64,000 nucleotides of DNA from Sphingomonas glacialis (GCF_014653575.1 NZ_BNAQ01000001.1:1178001-1242000); one strand, 5' to 3'; positions 8,090 through 17,462 are shown, counted from the first letter of the stretch. Translations and numbers: made by a program. Notes: generated by a model from the sequence alone, not told the origin.

Positions 8090-9472
8090 TCAAGAAACCC
8101 GCTCGAAGTTCAAAGTCCGCGCCGTCGTGTCCGCCGCCACCAGCCGCACCGAGATCGTCTCACCCGGCTTGCCCTCGGTCTTGACGCTCGTCAGTACCGC
8201 AAGATCGCACAACTGAATCCGCGCGCCGTGCGCATCCGCATCGACGATCACCGCGGAGAAGATCTCGCCCTCGCGCCCCTGCAGCACCGCCGTCTCGGCC
8301 AGGTCGATCACCGCACGGTCGATCCGCCCGCCGATCGCATCGGCGCGCGCCATCACCGGCGGGAGCGTCTCGAACGCCTGCGTCACCACCTCGGGAACTG
8401 GCTGTCCGTTGGCGATCGCCAGCGCGGCGCGCACGACATAGCGATCCGCCAGCCGGCGCAGCGGCGCCGTCGCATGCGCATAGGTCGCCGCCATCGCCGC
8501 GTGCCACGGGACCACGCCGTCGCGGTACGGCGTATAGGTCGCCCCTCCCCCGCTGCGGCGCTCGGCAATCATGAAGGCGGCTTGCGCCGGTTCGGCGGCA
8601 GACAGCGTCGCGACGAACTGCGGAAGCGTCAGCGCGGCCGGCCACTCCAACCCAAGCCCCAGCGCGACATTGCGCAGCCGTTGCACTGCGCGATCGTCCG
8701 GCCCGGCCATCACGCGGAACAGCCCAGTATGGTGCGCCTGCAACAGCGCAGCGACCGCAAGGTTGGTCGCGAGCGACAGCGCGGCGTTGCGGTCCTCGGA
8801 AACCAACCGTGGTTCGAACGCCAGCCGATACCCGCCCTTCCCGTCAGCAATCACGTCCTGCTGTGGCGGATCGACGCGACTCGCGCCGCGCGCATCCTCG
8901 GCGGCGACGATGCGGTTGGCGAGTTCGGCGAAATCGGGCGGGAGATTGGCCTCGGTCACGCTGTCATAGGCAAGCTTCGCCCGACTGCGAATGATCGCCC
9001 GCTCGGCCCCGTCGAGCGTCGGAGTTCCATCGGGCGCAACGCGCACCGTAAACACCACCGCCGGCCGCGGCCCGCTCGGCAACAGGCTCGCCGCGCCCTC
9101 GGCGAGCACCGGCGGATAGAGCCCGGCCTTGCCGGCGGGGAGATACAGCGTCGTGCCGCGCTTCCACGCCTCGGCGTCGATCACCCCGCCATCGTCGACG
9201 AACCACGCGACGTCGGCGATCGCATAGTGGAGCAACAGGTCCGCCCCGCTCCGCTCGATCGCGAACGCCTGATCGAGATCGGTCGAACTCGCCGGGTCGA
9301 GCGTGACGAACGGCATGGCCGTCCGATCGACATGCGCGCTCGGCACGCGCTTGGCGGCTTCCTCGGCTGCCGCGAGCACCTGCGGCGGAAACGTCTCGGG
9401 CACGCCGAACTGCGTCCGGATCAGCGGCAGCCCAGCGGCCAGTACCGCGTTCGAATCGACGAGCGTCTTCAA
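8090..9472 (-). CDS. RNB domain-containing ribonuclease
   Basis: A compact RNase II/R-type exoribonuclease catalytic domain without obvious cold-shock domains at the N-terminus. The active-site block reads LDPASSTDLDQAF, where RNase II has a D-x5-D-x-D-D arrangement. The last Asp is replaced by Gln here, while the first three acidic residues are kept. Also present are HYAIADVAWFV, ERRSGGGATYTP and YAHATAPLRRLADRYV (the usual YTHxTSPLRRYxD block). I prefer the TTG at 9472 because GAGG lies 8 bases upstream and the protein then starts MKTLVDSNAVLAAGL. A GTG at 9499 in the same frame would overlap dnaB by 17 bases. It lies directly downstream of dnaB. Confidence 0.88.
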   Translation of the reverse strand: MKTLVDSNAVLAAGLPLIRTQFGVPETFPPQVLAAAEEAAKRVPSAHVDRTAMPFVTLDPASSTDLDQAFAIERSGADLLLHYAIADVAWFVDDGGVIDAEAWKRGTTLYLPAGKAGLYPPVLAEGAASLLPSGPRPAVVFTVRVAPDGTPTLDGAERAIIRSRAKLAYDSVTEANLPPDFAELANRIVAAEDARGASRVDPPQQDVIADGKGGYRLAFEPRLVSEDRNAALSLATNLAVAALLQAHHTGLFRVMAGPDDRAVQRLRNVALGLGLEWPAALTLPQFVATLSAAEPAQAAFMIAERRSGGGATYTPYRDGVVPWHAAMAATYAHATAPLRRLADRYVVRAALAIANGQPVPEVVTQAFETLPPVMARADAIGGRIDRAVIDLAETAVLQGREGEIFSAVIVDADAHGARIQLCDLAVLTSVKTEGKPGETISVRLVAADTTARTLNFERVS

Positions 9473-9482
9473 CCGCGCAGCC

Positions 9483-10991
9483 TCAATAGCCGCCGCCACC
9501 GCCGCCGACCACGACGTCGCTAAAGCGCGTGATGTGCGGCTCGAACTTGAGCATCACCTTGCCGGTCGAGCCGTGGCGCTGCTTGGCGATGATGAGTTCC
9601 GCCAGGCCATCGACGCGCGAGAGATGCTCGGACCATTGCGCATGCTTGTCCTGCACGCCCGCCGGGCTGTTCGCGCTCGGGATCTCGGGCTGCGCCATGT
9701 TGAGATAATAATCCTCGCGATAGACGAACATCACCATGTCGGCGTCCTGCTCGATCGAGCCCGATTCGCGCAGATCCGACAGCAGCGGGCGCTTGTCCTC
9801 GCGCTGCTCGACCGCGCGGCTGAGCTGCGAGAGCGCCATCACCGGCACGTTGAGATCCTTCGCGACGCCCTTGAGGCCACGGCTGATCTCCGAGATTTCC
9901 TGCACACGCCCGTCGCCCGAACTCTTCGCCGAGCCCGAGAGCAGCTGGAGGTAATCGACGATGATCAGCCCCAGCTGGTTGTTGTGCCGCCGCTGCAACC
10001 GCCGCGCCCGCGTGTGGAGCGAGGCGATCGACAGGTTGGCGGTATCGTCGATGAACAGCGGCAGATTCTCGAGCTCGGCCGCGGTCGTCGCGAGCGCCTG
10101 GAATTCATGCCGGCTGATCTTGCCCGAACGCAACACGTCCGAATTGATTCGCGCCTGCTCGGAGAGCACGCGCCCCGCCAACTGATCGGCCGACATTTCC
10201 AGGCTGAAGAACGCGACCTTCGCGCCGAGCGAGCGCTCGGGGTCGATCCCGTCGGCCATGTCGCGCATCCAGCGCCGCGCGGCGTTGAATGCGATGTTGG
10301 TGGCGAGCGAGGTCTTGCCCATGCCCGGACGCCCGGCGAGGATCATCAAGTCGGAGCGGTGCATGCCGCCGATCTTGGTGTTGATGCTCTCGATTCCCGT
10401 CGTGATGCCCGAGATATGCCCGCCCGAATTGAGCGCCACTTCGGCCATCTTGAGCGTCGTCTTGGCGGCCTGCAGGAAGCTCTTGGTCTGGCTCTCGGTC
10501 GCGCCGTCCGACGCGACCTTGTAGAGTTCCTCCTCGGCCGCTTCGATCTGCGCGCGCGGGTTGACCTCTTCCGACGTATCCATCGCGCGATCGACGAGGC
10601 CGCGGCCGACCGTCACCAGCGTACGCAGCATCGCGAGATCGTAGATCTGCTTGGCGAACTGCCGCGCGCCGATCAGCCCCGCGCCCGAGCCGGTGAGCTG
10701 CGCGAGATAGGCGGGGCCGCCCAGCTCGCGCATCCCCGCGTCCTGTTCGAACATCGGGCGCAGCGTGACGGGGCTCGCGAGCATGTCGTTGCCGCGCAGC
10801 GTCTTGATCGCGCTGAAGATGCGGCCGTGGAGCGGCTCGAAGAAATGGTCCGCGTCGAGCCGGTCGATCAGATCGTCGGCGAGGCGGTTGTCGATCATCA
10901 TCGCGCCGAGCATCGCGGCTTCGGCTTCGACGTTCTGTGGTAGCGATACGGTTTCGGGAACGGGCGGTGTGGGGAGGAATGCTGTGGCCAT
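9483..10991 (-). CDS. dnaB: replicative DNA helicase DnaB
   Basis: A 502-residue DnaB. The N-terminal domain begins at LPQNVEAEAAMLGAMMID (17-34) and the RecA-like C-terminal domain carries Walker A GRPGMGKTS (220-228), Walker B LIIVDYLQLLSG and the arginine-finger/DnaB box region GSIEQDADMVMFVYREDYY. It unwinds DNA at the replication fork. The ATG at 10991 gives the standard DnaB N-terminus; the frame stays open upstream but without family similarity. The C-terminus ends in a short glycine run (GGGGGGY). The RNB gene follows closely and is probably co-transcribed. No intein is present. Confidence 0.96.
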   Translation of the reverse strand: MATAFLPTPPVPETVSLPQNVEAEAAMLGAMMIDNRLADDLIDRLDADHFFEPLHGRIFSAIKTLRGNDMLASPVTLRPMFEQDAGMRELGGPAYLAQLTGSGAGLIGARQFAKQIYDLAMLRTLVTVGRGLVDRAMDTSEEVNPRAQIEAAEEELYKVASDGATESQTKSFLQAAKTTLKMAEVALNSGGHISGITTGIESINTKIGGMHRSDLMILAGRPGMGKTSLATNIAFNAARRWMRDMADGIDPERSLGAKVAFFSLEMSADQLAGRVLSEQARINSDVLRSGKISRHEFQALATTAAELENLPLFIDDTANLSIASLHTRARRLQRRHNNQLGLIIVDYLQLLSGSAKSSGDGRVQEISEISRGLKGVAKDLNVPVMALSQLSRAVEQREDKRPLLSDLRESGSIEQDADMVMFVYREDYYLNMAQPEIPSANSPAGVQDKHAQWSEHLSRVDGLAELIIAKQRHGSTGKVMLKFEPHITRFSDVVVGGGGGGY

Positions 10992-11102
10992 GGCGCTCTC
11001 ATCCCACTCGCCGCCTGCCCACTCAAGCGGATTGCGCTCACCCGGGTGTGAATCCCGTGGGCGGATGTTGTCCCCTGGCCCCGCCCCCGCTACGGCGTAA
11101 TC

Positions 11103-11585
11103 ATGGCCGATCCGCGCATCATTGCCGTGACCCTCGACGAACGCACGATCCTGTGGCGGTCGGCCGATATCGAGCAGGAACGCCGCATCGCGATCTTCGA
11201 TCTGATCGAGGGCAATCATTTCGCGCCGCAAAGGGCGTATCCCGATGGCTATGCCGGCCCCTACCGGATCGCGCTCAGCGTCGAGGAAGGCCGGCTCGGC
11301 ATCGCGATCCACCGCGCGGACGACCGCCATCTCGAGACCTATGTGCTCGGCATGGGGCGCTTCCGCCGCCCGATCAAAGACTATTTCGCGATCTGCGACA
11401 GCTATTACCAGGCGATCCGAAACGCGACACCGGCGCAGATCGAGACGGTGGACATGGCGCGGCGCGGCATCCACAACGAAGCTGCGGAGCTGCTGAAAGA
11501 GCGGCTGGAGGGCAAGATCGAGATCGACTTCGACACCGCCCGCCGGCTGTTCACGCTGATCTGCGTACTTCATATCAAGGGCTGA
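11103..11585 (+). CDS. UPF0262 family protein
   Basis: A 160-residue soluble protein belonging to the alphaproteobacterial UPF0262 family. Seen are the opening DPRIIAVTLDE, the ERRIAIFDLIEGNHFAP block and the central FRRPIKDYFAICDSYYQAI motif. The C-terminal helix reads GIHNEAAELLKERL and the last strand is RLFTLICVLH. Function is unknown; the family is conserved next to replication and cell-cycle genes in this class. It is divergent from dnaB across 111 bp with no clear promoter. Confidence 0.9.
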   Translation: MADPRIIAVTLDERTILWRSADIEQERRIAIFDLIEGNHFAPQRAYPDGYAGPYRIALSVEEGRLGIAIHRADDRHLETYVLGMGRFRRPIKDYFAICDSYYQAIRNATPAQIETVDMARRGIHNEAAELLKERLEGKIEIDFDTARRLFTLICVLHIKG

Positions 11586-11604
11586 CCGCCCGAACGGGAC
11601 TATC

Positions 11605-12294
11605 GTGGTAAAATATCGCCTGTGGGGCATCCGGGTCGGGCTGTACGCCACGATCGCCGGCGTACTTGCCCTTGCTGCCATCATTCTCTGGGTGCTCGCG
11701 CTGAGCTGGCGGCCCACCGACCGCTTCGCGTTCCAGGGGCTCGACGTGTCCGCCGCCAATGGCGAGATCGACTGGTTTGCCGTCAAGCGCGGCGGCGCCG
11801 ATTTCGCCTATGTCCGCGCAACCGCCGCCGATCAGCGCGACCCGCGCTTCGAGGCGAACTGGGCGGCGGTCGCCGAGACGGGAATGCGCCGCGGCGCGAG
11901 CCATGCCTATTCGCTGTGCCGCCTCGCCGCCGACCAGGCCAACGCCTTCAACACGATCGTCGCGCGCGACGATGGCGCGCTCCCCACCGCGCTCGAGCTC
12001 GATTTCAGCGACGACTGCACGGCGCGGCCGACCGCGCCGATCGTGCTCGACGAGCTTCGGCGCTTCATCACGATGGTCGAATCGCATACCGGCAAGCCGC
12101 TGCTGATCAAGGTCAGCAAGCGCTTCGATGCGGCATACGGCGTGACGCTGACGATTCCCCGCCCGGTCTGGGCGATGCAGGATTTCTTCCCGCCCGATTA
12201 TCCGGCAAGGCGCTGGCGGATGTGGCAGGCAAGCGACATGCGGCGCATCGACGGGGTCGATGGGCCGGTCCATTGGGATGTAGTGGCACCATGA
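11605..12294 (+). CDS. glycoside hydrolase family 25 (lysozyme/N-acetylmuramidase)
   Basis: A 229-residue protein with an N-terminal membrane anchor (residues about 9-33, hydrophobic IAGVLALAAIILWVLAL) followed by a GH25 barrel. FQGLDVSAANGEIDW carries the first catalytic Asp, and FAYVRATAADQRDPRFEANW is the second strand. LELDFSDDC occupies the place of the usual DxE pair, so the acidic residues are both there but in order E-x-D. The C-terminal IPRPVWAMQDFFPP...WRMWQ fits the family. It should cut peptidoglycan and is likely periplasmic, tethered to the inner membrane. A GTG start at 11605 is used; the stop overlaps the cdd start (ATGA). Confidence 0.82.
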   Translation: MVKYRLWGIRVGLYATIAGVLALAAIILWVLALSWRPTDRFAFQGLDVSAANGEIDWFAVKRGGADFAYVRATAADQRDPRFEANWAAVAETGMRRGASHAYSLCRLAADQANAFNTIVARDDGALPTALELDFSDDCTARPTAPIVLDELRRFITMVESHTGKPLLIKVSKRFDAAYGVTLTIPRPVWAMQDFFPPDYPARRWRMWQASDMRRIDGVDGPVHWDVVAP

Positions 12295-12746
12295 CGATGC
12301 AAGAAACCTTGATCACCGCAGCGCGCGCCGCCGCGTTGAACGCACACGCCCCCTATTCGCGCTTCGCGGTCGGCGCGGCGGTGCTGCTCGCCGACGGGCG
12401 GATCGTCACCGGCGCGAATTTCGAGAATGCGAGCTATGGCCTGTCGCTCTGCGCCGAGACGGTCGCGCTCGCCACGGTCAACAGCGCGGGCGATTTCCGC
12501 GACGTGGTCGAGATCGGCGTGATCGGCGGCGCGATGGACGCCGACGGGCGCCCGACGGGAACCGCGCCGGTCGGCCCGTGCGGCCGCTGCCGCCAGGTGA
12601 TCAACGAAGCCGCGCAGATCGGCGGGCGCGATATCGTCGTGTGGTGCGGCGCGGCCGAGGGCGACGCGGTCGAGCGCTATCTGCTGAGCGAATTGCTGCC
12701 GCATGCCTTCGGGCCGGCGGATCTGGGGTTGGGGCCGAAAGCGTAA
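12291..12746 (+). CDS. cdd: cytidine deaminase
   Basis: A 151-residue homotetrameric-type cytidine deaminase that converts (deoxy)cytidine to (deoxy)uridine for pyrimidine salvage. Zinc ligands and the proton shuttle are visible as Cys54-Ala-Glu56 (SLCAETVAL) and Cys96/Cys99 in GPCGRCRQ. The substrate-binding FENASYG lies at 44-50. The start overlaps the preceding GH25 stop by 4 bases, so the two are co-translated although their roles look unrelated. Confidence 0.93.
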   Translation: MTMQETLITAARAAALNAHAPYSRFAVGAAVLLADGRIVTGANFENASYGLSLCAETVALATVNSAGDFRDVVEIGVIGGAMDADGRPTGTAPVGPCGRCRQVINEAAQIGGRDIVVWCGAAEGDAVERYLLSELLPHAFGPADLGLGPKA

Positions 12747-12760
12747 TCGCGAGGTTGCCG

Positions 12761-12859
12761 CTCCCCGGCGAAGGCCGGGCCCAGTCGCGAGCGTTCGGTA
12801 GTCGAACGCGACGCCACCCCTGCAACGCCCGCATCTGGGCCCCGGCCTTCGCCGGGGAG
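12761..12859. repeat. intergenic palindromic element (family A)
   Basis: A 99-bp inverted repeat between cdd and the convergent HExxH gene. The left arm CTCCCCGGCGAAGGCCGGGC continues into CCAG; the right arm ends GGCCTTCGCCGGGGAG. The left arm and the following CCCAGTCGCGA are nearly identical to an element lying inside a coding sequence at 33620-33719, so these are two copies of one dispersed family. Confidence 0.85.
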
Positions 12860-12866
12860 CGTCGCG

Positions 12867-13538
12867 TCAGTCCACCTTCGATGCCCCAGCGAACAGCGCA
12901 TCGACCGACCCGCCATTCGCGCGCAACGCTGCCTCGACGCGCTTGCGCCCGTCATAATAGCGCAGCGCCGGAACGCTGCGATGCTCCGCCTTGAGCAACG
13001 CCGCATCTCGGTCCGACAGGCTCCCCCCGCCCGCCACCAGATCGCAATACCCCTCGCGCAGCCACGCCGCATAGACGACATCGGCGGCGACGCCGTAGCG
13101 CGTGCGGATCAGCCCGTGCGTGCGCTCGTGCGCGATCACGCCCGACAGGCTGCGCTGTCCCGCGATCGCCCCGCCGTTGAAAACCACGTCGCGCGCGGCA
13201 TCGCTGCGGTTGACGACGATCGTCTCGCCAAACCCGCGCGAGAGCGCGAACGCACCCGACGCCTGAAAGGCAAGCGCCCGCCAGCGCCAGCCGCCCTCGG
13301 TCAGGAAGATGCGGCGACCATAGCCCGGCCCGAAGATCGCGCTCTTGCGCAGCAGTGCGTCGGATTGCGCCAGAAGCTGCGGCATCGTCGCCGGCAGCGC
13401 CCGTTCGGAATAGACGACGGTATCGCCGATGATCTGGCGATGCGGAAAGGCCAGCACCTCGGGCGCGAGCACCACGGTGCCCAGCCCGACCCCCGCCAGC
13501 ACAAGCCCGCGATTGAAAAGCCTATGCCATCGTCGCAT
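12867..13538 (-). CDS. membrane-anchored HExxH-motif protein, putative metallopeptidase
   Basis: A 223-residue protein with an N-terminal hydrophobic segment (residues about 9-30, [20 protein letters not shown]) that could be a signal peptide or anchor. In the middle it has AHERTH (His137, Glu138, His141), the classic zinc-protease signature. A downstream acidic residue in [12 protein letters not shown] (near 165) may supply the third ligand. I do not recognise a named family. The predicted location is periplasm or the outer face of the inner membrane. The ATG at 13538 is chosen because it gives the export signal; upstream in-frame sequence is charged. Confidence 0.68.
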   Translation of the reverse strand: MRRWHRLFNRGLVLAGVGLGTVVLAPEVLAFPHRQIIGDTVVYSERALPATMPQLLAQSDALLRKSAIFGPGYGRRIFLTEGGWRWRALAFQASGAFALSRGFGETIVVNRSDAARDVVFNGGAIAGQRSLSGVIAHERTHGLIRTRYGVAADVVYAAWLREGYCDLVAGGGSLSDRDAALLKAEHRSVPALRYYDGRKRVEAALRANGGSVDALFAGASKVD

Positions 13539-13656
13539 CGATCCATCTCCCCGTGCGTGTATTACTATGACAGCACACCAAGGTCCACGCAATAGCGCCT
13601 TGCCCGTCCCCGCATTTCCGGCGACAGGCTGGCGGCAACCAACAGGGAGCCTTCAC

Positions 13657-14211
13657 ATGTCGATCATGTCCGACCGCTGGATTCGCGAGCAGGCGCTAAC
13701 CACCGGGATGATCGAGCCGTTCGTCGACGGCCAGAAGCGCGACGGCTGCATCAGCTACGGCCTGTCGTCCTACGGCTATGACGCGCGCGTGTCCGACGAG
13801 TTCAAGGTCTTCACCAACATCGACAGCGTGATCGTCGACCCCAAGGACTTCGCCGCCAACAGCTTCGTCGACCGCAAGACCGATTGCTGCATCATCCCGC
13901 CCAACAGCTTCGCGCTGGCGCGCACGGTCGAGTATTTCCGCGTTCCGCGCGACGTGCTGGTGATCTGTCTCGGCAAGTCGACCTATGCGCGCTGCGGGAT
14001 CATCGTCAACGTAACGCCGCTCGAGCCCGGCTGGGAGGGGCACGTAACGCTCGAATTCTCGAACACCACCCCCCTGCCCGCGAAGATCTACGCCAACGAA
14101 GGCGCGTGCCAGTTCCTCTTCCTCGAAGGCAACGAGCCGTGCGAGACGAGCTATGCCGACCGGGCGGGCAAATATATGGGGCAGCGCGGGGTCACGCTGC
14201 CGCGGTTGTAA
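13657..14211 (+). CDS. dcd: dCTP deaminase
   Basis: A 184-residue dCTP deaminase that makes dUTP for dTMP synthesis. Recognised by the N-terminal [19 protein letters not shown] near 34-45, the [11 protein letters not shown] active-site motif near 109-119, [14 protein letters not shown] with the catalytic Glu near 138, and the C-terminal [13 protein letters not shown]. The start is supported by AGGGAG about 9 bases upstream. It stands alone between divergent and convergent neighbours. Confidence 0.95.
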   Translation: MSIMSDRWIREQALTTGMIEPFVDGQKRDGCISYGLSSYGYDARVSDEFKVFTNIDSVIVDPKDFAANSFVDRKTDCCIIPPNSFALARTVEYFRVPRDVLVICLGKSTYARCGIIVNVTPLEPGWEGHVTLEFSNTTPLPAKIYANEGACQFLFLEGNEPCETSYADRAGKYMGQRGVTLPRL

Positions 14212-14281
14212 GCGCGCCGCCGCCGACGCGTGCCGCACGACGCTGGCGCGCGCGTTGGCAACGGTCGATCGCGTTGCGCGA

Positions 14282-16117
14282 TCACTGGACGAGGCGCGAA
14301 GTCTGGAGCGCAGTGGAGAACAGCTGCTGGAGTGCGGTGATGATGCTGTCGTTGGCGGTCACCGTCTGCACAAGCGCGGCCCCGTTGGTCCCGGGCGAGG
14401 CGCACTGCTGCAACGCGGTCAACACCTTGTCCGAGGTTCCCGCACTGCTGCCCGAATACGGCGCGGGAGGGGGTGGCAGGAATGGCGCGACGTTGGTTTG
14501 CGACCAAGCATCATTGGCCAGCGCCTCGGGCAGATACTGGGTGTAGAGGATTGCGATCTTGATCCCCTTTGCCTTGATCGCCGTGCAGATCGTCTGATCA
14601 CTGCTCCGCAGCGGCCCGAAATAGCGGCTGGGCTGGTCCACCATGCCATCGGTCACGAGGAACAGGATCTTCTGTGGAGTGACCCCGGGCGCGCCTGAAC
14701 CAGCCGTCGGGATGAGGCCGTTCATCGTCGTCAGCATATTGGATATTTCGGTGGCTTGATCGTTGGTGTTCGTCGTGCTGGTCGGTTGGCTGTTCTGCCA
14801 CCATAAATCATCGTTCGGAAACAACGAGGCTGCCGAGAAATTGCTGCCATACGATGCGACATTGGTGAGCGTATTCAGCGTTTTGACGGGAGAGGTGTTC
14901 CCCGACCGCGTCCAGTCGAACGAGAACATCTGCGCCTGATAGGTGACTTTGAACTGCTGGGCCTGATTTGCAGCGAAGGGGATCAATTGGCTGGCCGCGG
15001 AGACCACGTCATCCTTGCGCAACGTGATGCTGGCGGGACTCCCATAGAGGAGCCCGTAATTGTGCGTCAGCCAATAGCCGTCCGCCCAATAGCCGGTGTC
15101 ATAGGTAGACGACGAACTCGATGTGCTCCCGGTCGTGCTGGTCGTGGTTGAAGTACCGAATGGCGGCGTGATTTTGACGACCGTCGTCGGGGTGGAAGCT
15201 GTCGTCTTGGTGATCGTAACCGGCCCGCTGTTACTATCGGTGATGGAGTAGGTAACCACGGTTGCGGTCGTCACAGTGGTCGTCGTTGTCGTTGGGTTTA
15301 ACCACGTCCCACCCGTCGTGCTGGGACCAGAAACCGATGACGATGACGCAGGATTTAGCGGTTTTTGCGAACTATCGAAGAGAAGCTTGGTCGTTGGATT
15401 ATAGAGATAGTATACGTTCTGGTTGGATGCACCGGCGGTATAATAGCTAGACGACAATAATACCTGCAGCCCGGCGCTGTTCGTGACATTGATCGAATCA
15501 TTGTGCGGCAACGACTCATGGCAGGAAAAGGCGCAGCCGGTAACCTTCTGGATCTTGCTGATCCCGTCCGACGTCGCAGGCAGAAGCATCGATGGGGAAT
15601 TGTCCATCGCCAGGTAGAAATCGACATTGGGCGGCTGCGCTGCATTGGCCGTCGCGGTGCCACGCACCGTCAGCGTCGTCGCGCCGAGAATGCCGCCAAA
15701 GATGTTGATCGATTGTGCGGTGTAGGAGACGGTTGCCGTGCGGAGCGCCGCCAGTGTCTGGCCGCTGCCCGATGCGCTGGCCGTTATGGTGACGGTCCGT
15801 TGTATCCCCTGATAGCCGCCGATCGCCAAGGCTTGGGCGTCGAACATGGCATAGGCTGCATCGGACGGATCAGTTCCCGTCCGCAGGATCATCGCGGGCG
15901 AAACCGCCGCCAGCGCCGCGGCATCGGCTGCGGAGTTCAAATGCGTCTGGAGCCGCATGGCGCGCGCATAGTCGATGCCGAAACCCGTCGCGAAGGTCAG
16001 CGGAATGATCGCAAACCCCATGATCATGAGAACGCCACCCCTTCGGTCGGCGTTCAGCCGACGAAAAAGCCTCACCACGGCGACCCAGGGCTGAAACATG
16101 CGAGCGCTCTTCATCAT
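14282..16117 (-). CDS. TadG-like pilus/surface protein with von Willebrand domain
   Basis: A 611-residue protein. An N-terminal prepilin-like TM segment (about 21-45: RRGGVLMIMGFAIIPLTFATG) and a TadE/G region (FGIDYARAMRLQTHLNSAADAAALAA) come first. A vWA-like domain follows, split by long low-complexity Thr/Ser stretches at about residues 245-330. The MIDAS-type loop reads AMDNSPSM and the second acidic block is FLVTDGMVD. It probably acts on the cell surface in Tad-type pilus or adhesion function. It is the last gene of TadE-TadE-TadG. No tad secretion ATPase or pilin is visible here. The ATG at 16117 follows an AGGTG ribosome site. Confidence 0.85.
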   Translation of the reverse strand: MMKSARMFQPWVAVVRLFRRLNADRRGGVLMIMGFAIIPLTFATGFGIDYARAMRLQTHLNSAADAAALAAVSPAMILRTGTDPSDAAYAMFDAQALAIGGYQGIQRTVTITASASGSGQTLAALRTATVSYTAQSINIFGGILGATTLTVRGTATANAAQPPNVDFYLAMDNSPSMLLPATSDGISKIQKVTGCAFSCHESLPHNDSINVTNSAGLQVLLSSSYYTAGASNQNVYYLYNPTTKLLFDSSQKPLNPASSSSVSGPSTTGGTWLNPTTTTTTVTTATVVTYSITDSNSGPVTITKTTASTPTTVVKITPPFGTSTTTSTTGSTSSSSSTYDTGYWADGYWLTHNYGLLYGSPASITLRKDDVVSAASQLIPFAANQAQQFKVTYQAQMFSFDWTRSGNTSPVKTLNTLTNVASYGSNFSAASLFPNDDLWWQNSQPTSTTNTNDQATEISNMLTTMNGLIPTAGSGAPGVTPQKILFLVTDGMVDQPSRYFGPLRSSDQTICTAIKAKGIKIAILYTQYLPEALANDAWSQTNVAPFLPPPPAPYSGSSAGTSDKVLTALQQCASPGTNGAALVQTVTANDSIITALQQLFSTALQTSRLVQ

Positions 16118-16125
16118 CCGAACAC

Positions 16126-16800
16126 CTAGTAAAGACGAGGGGACATGTAGATGGTGTCGGTCAGCATCATCGTCGGCAAGGACAAGACGCTGACGCCTGG
16201 CGTATAGCGGTAGTTGACGGTCCCGACGAACAGCCAGCCACCCGCGGTACCGACTTGGGTCTTGGTGCTGGTGCCCGGCGCGAAGTTCGTGCACACGTTC
16301 GAGCCGTCCGGCGAAACGGGAACCATCGGGGCCGTGACCATCGAACTCGGGATCGAAATCACGTTCGCGGCAGACTGTGTCTGGTTCGCGGGGAGCGTCC
16401 CGGCGGTGTGCGTCGACGTCACCGCCGACACGGCACTGCCATCGACGGTCTGCGTTTGAGCCTGGGTCCAAACGACATAGGCGTGCGTCGCGTCGCAGAT
16501 TCGCAGGAGCGAGATTTGCTCGGTTGCATTGTTGAGCGCGTACGGCGCCAGGGCAACCGCGCTCGCGCTGAGGTACGACGTCGCGCTCGCGTCTTGCGGC
16601 TTGTTGTAGATGATCGCTGGCGACATGGTTCGGCTGACCAGGTCGACCAGCGAACGCGTCGCCGTGGTAACCTTGCGCGTCGACGAGATCATATCCATCG
16701 TGGCGTACCCGCCGAGATACAAAACGATGAGCACGGGCAGGCACATTGCAAACTCGACGAGGGCGACCCCGCGCGTGCTATCGACCAGGCGCCTCAGCAC
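16126..16800 (-). CDS. TadE-like pseudopilin
   Basis: A 224-residue protein beginning at a GTG (16800) that overlaps the end of the upstream TadE gene by 7 bases. A short basic start (LRRLVDSTRG) leads into the TadE signature VALVEFAMCLPVLIVLYLGG with its conserved Glu at the start of the hydrophobic helix. The rest is an extracellular domain rich in Ser, Thr and Ala. It is presumably a minor pseudopilin with the flanking TadE and TadG proteins. Confidence 0.82.
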   Translation of the reverse strand: MLRRLVDSTRGVALVEFAMCLPVLIVLYLGGYATMDMISSTRKVTTATRSLVDLVSRTMSPAIIYNKPQDASATSYLSASAVALAPYALNNATEQISLLRICDATHAYVVWTQAQTQTVDGSAVSAVTSTHTAGTLPANQTQSAANVISIPSSMVTAPMVPVSPDGSNVCTNFAPGTSTKTQVGTAGGWLFVGTVNYRYTPGVSVLSLPTMMLTDTIYMSPRLY

Positions 16801-17462
16801 GAGGTCTGCCCGGAATTGCACGAATAGGCCTCGGTCGTTGATACCGACGTCGCCACGAGCATGCGATTGCCGTTGGGCTGGTTCGTGAGGTTCAAACCCA
16901 AGGGGCCGACGCCCGTCGGCCACAGATAGATGAGTTGCAGGACAACGATCTGGCTTTGCCCGTTGCCGTTGGACTGGGTGTTATAGCCGGTATTCGTCGA
17001 CGTTATGACGCCTTGGCTGTTGTAGGTGAACGTCGGAGCCGTCGTGCTCGCGACATTGTACGTGTTTGCGGTGCTGACGTTCACCGTGAGCCGACTGCAC
17101 GACAGCATTGGTGGCAGCAACGGCGCAATGGTGACGGCAGCGCCGCTGGAATTGGTGCCGGTGGTCCCGTTGCAGATCGCATTCTTCAAGTCGCTCGCGG
17201 ACATTCCGACGGTGCCGTTGGCCAGCCGGATCGTTTGCGCGGATCCTGTCAGCAACAAGCGCGCCGACGCCAGGGCCGCCGTCTCGAGCATCTGCTGCGC
17301 CAGGAAGATTAATGCAGTATAGAGGATCGCGAGCACAAGGCCGATGAAAGCCGGCCCGACAATCGCGAATTCGACCGCGGCAGTCCCATCGCACCGTTTC
17401 GCAATAGTCCCGACGCGCGAGAGACTGCATGATGCCCGGTTAATTGCGCGCAATAGCTTCAC
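16794..17462 (-). CDS. TadE-like pseudopilin
   Basis: A 222-residue protein with a basic N-terminus (KLLRAINRAS...VGTIAKRCDG), the TadE motif TAAVEFAIVGPAFIGLVLAIL near 28-48 and a long Ser/Thr/Asn-rich exported part. It begins at a GTG (17462) preceded by AAGGGGAC, a reasonable Shine-Dalgarno sequence. It is the first gene of the TadE-TadE-TadG unit, so the promoter must lie in 17463-17600, which is noticeably AT-richer than its surroundings; I could not pin a -10/-35 pair. Confidence 0.83.
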   Translation of the reverse strand: MKLLRAINRASCSLSRVGTIAKRCDGTAAVEFAIVGPAFIGLVLAILYTALIFLAQQMLETAALASARLLLTGSAQTIRLANGTVGMSASDLKNAICNGTTGTNSSGAAVTIAPLLPPMLSCSRLTVNVSTANTYNVASTTAPTFTYNSQGVITSTNTGYNTQSNGNGQSQIVVLQLIYLWPTGVGPLGLNLTNQPNGNRMLVATSVSTTEAYSCNSGQTSC

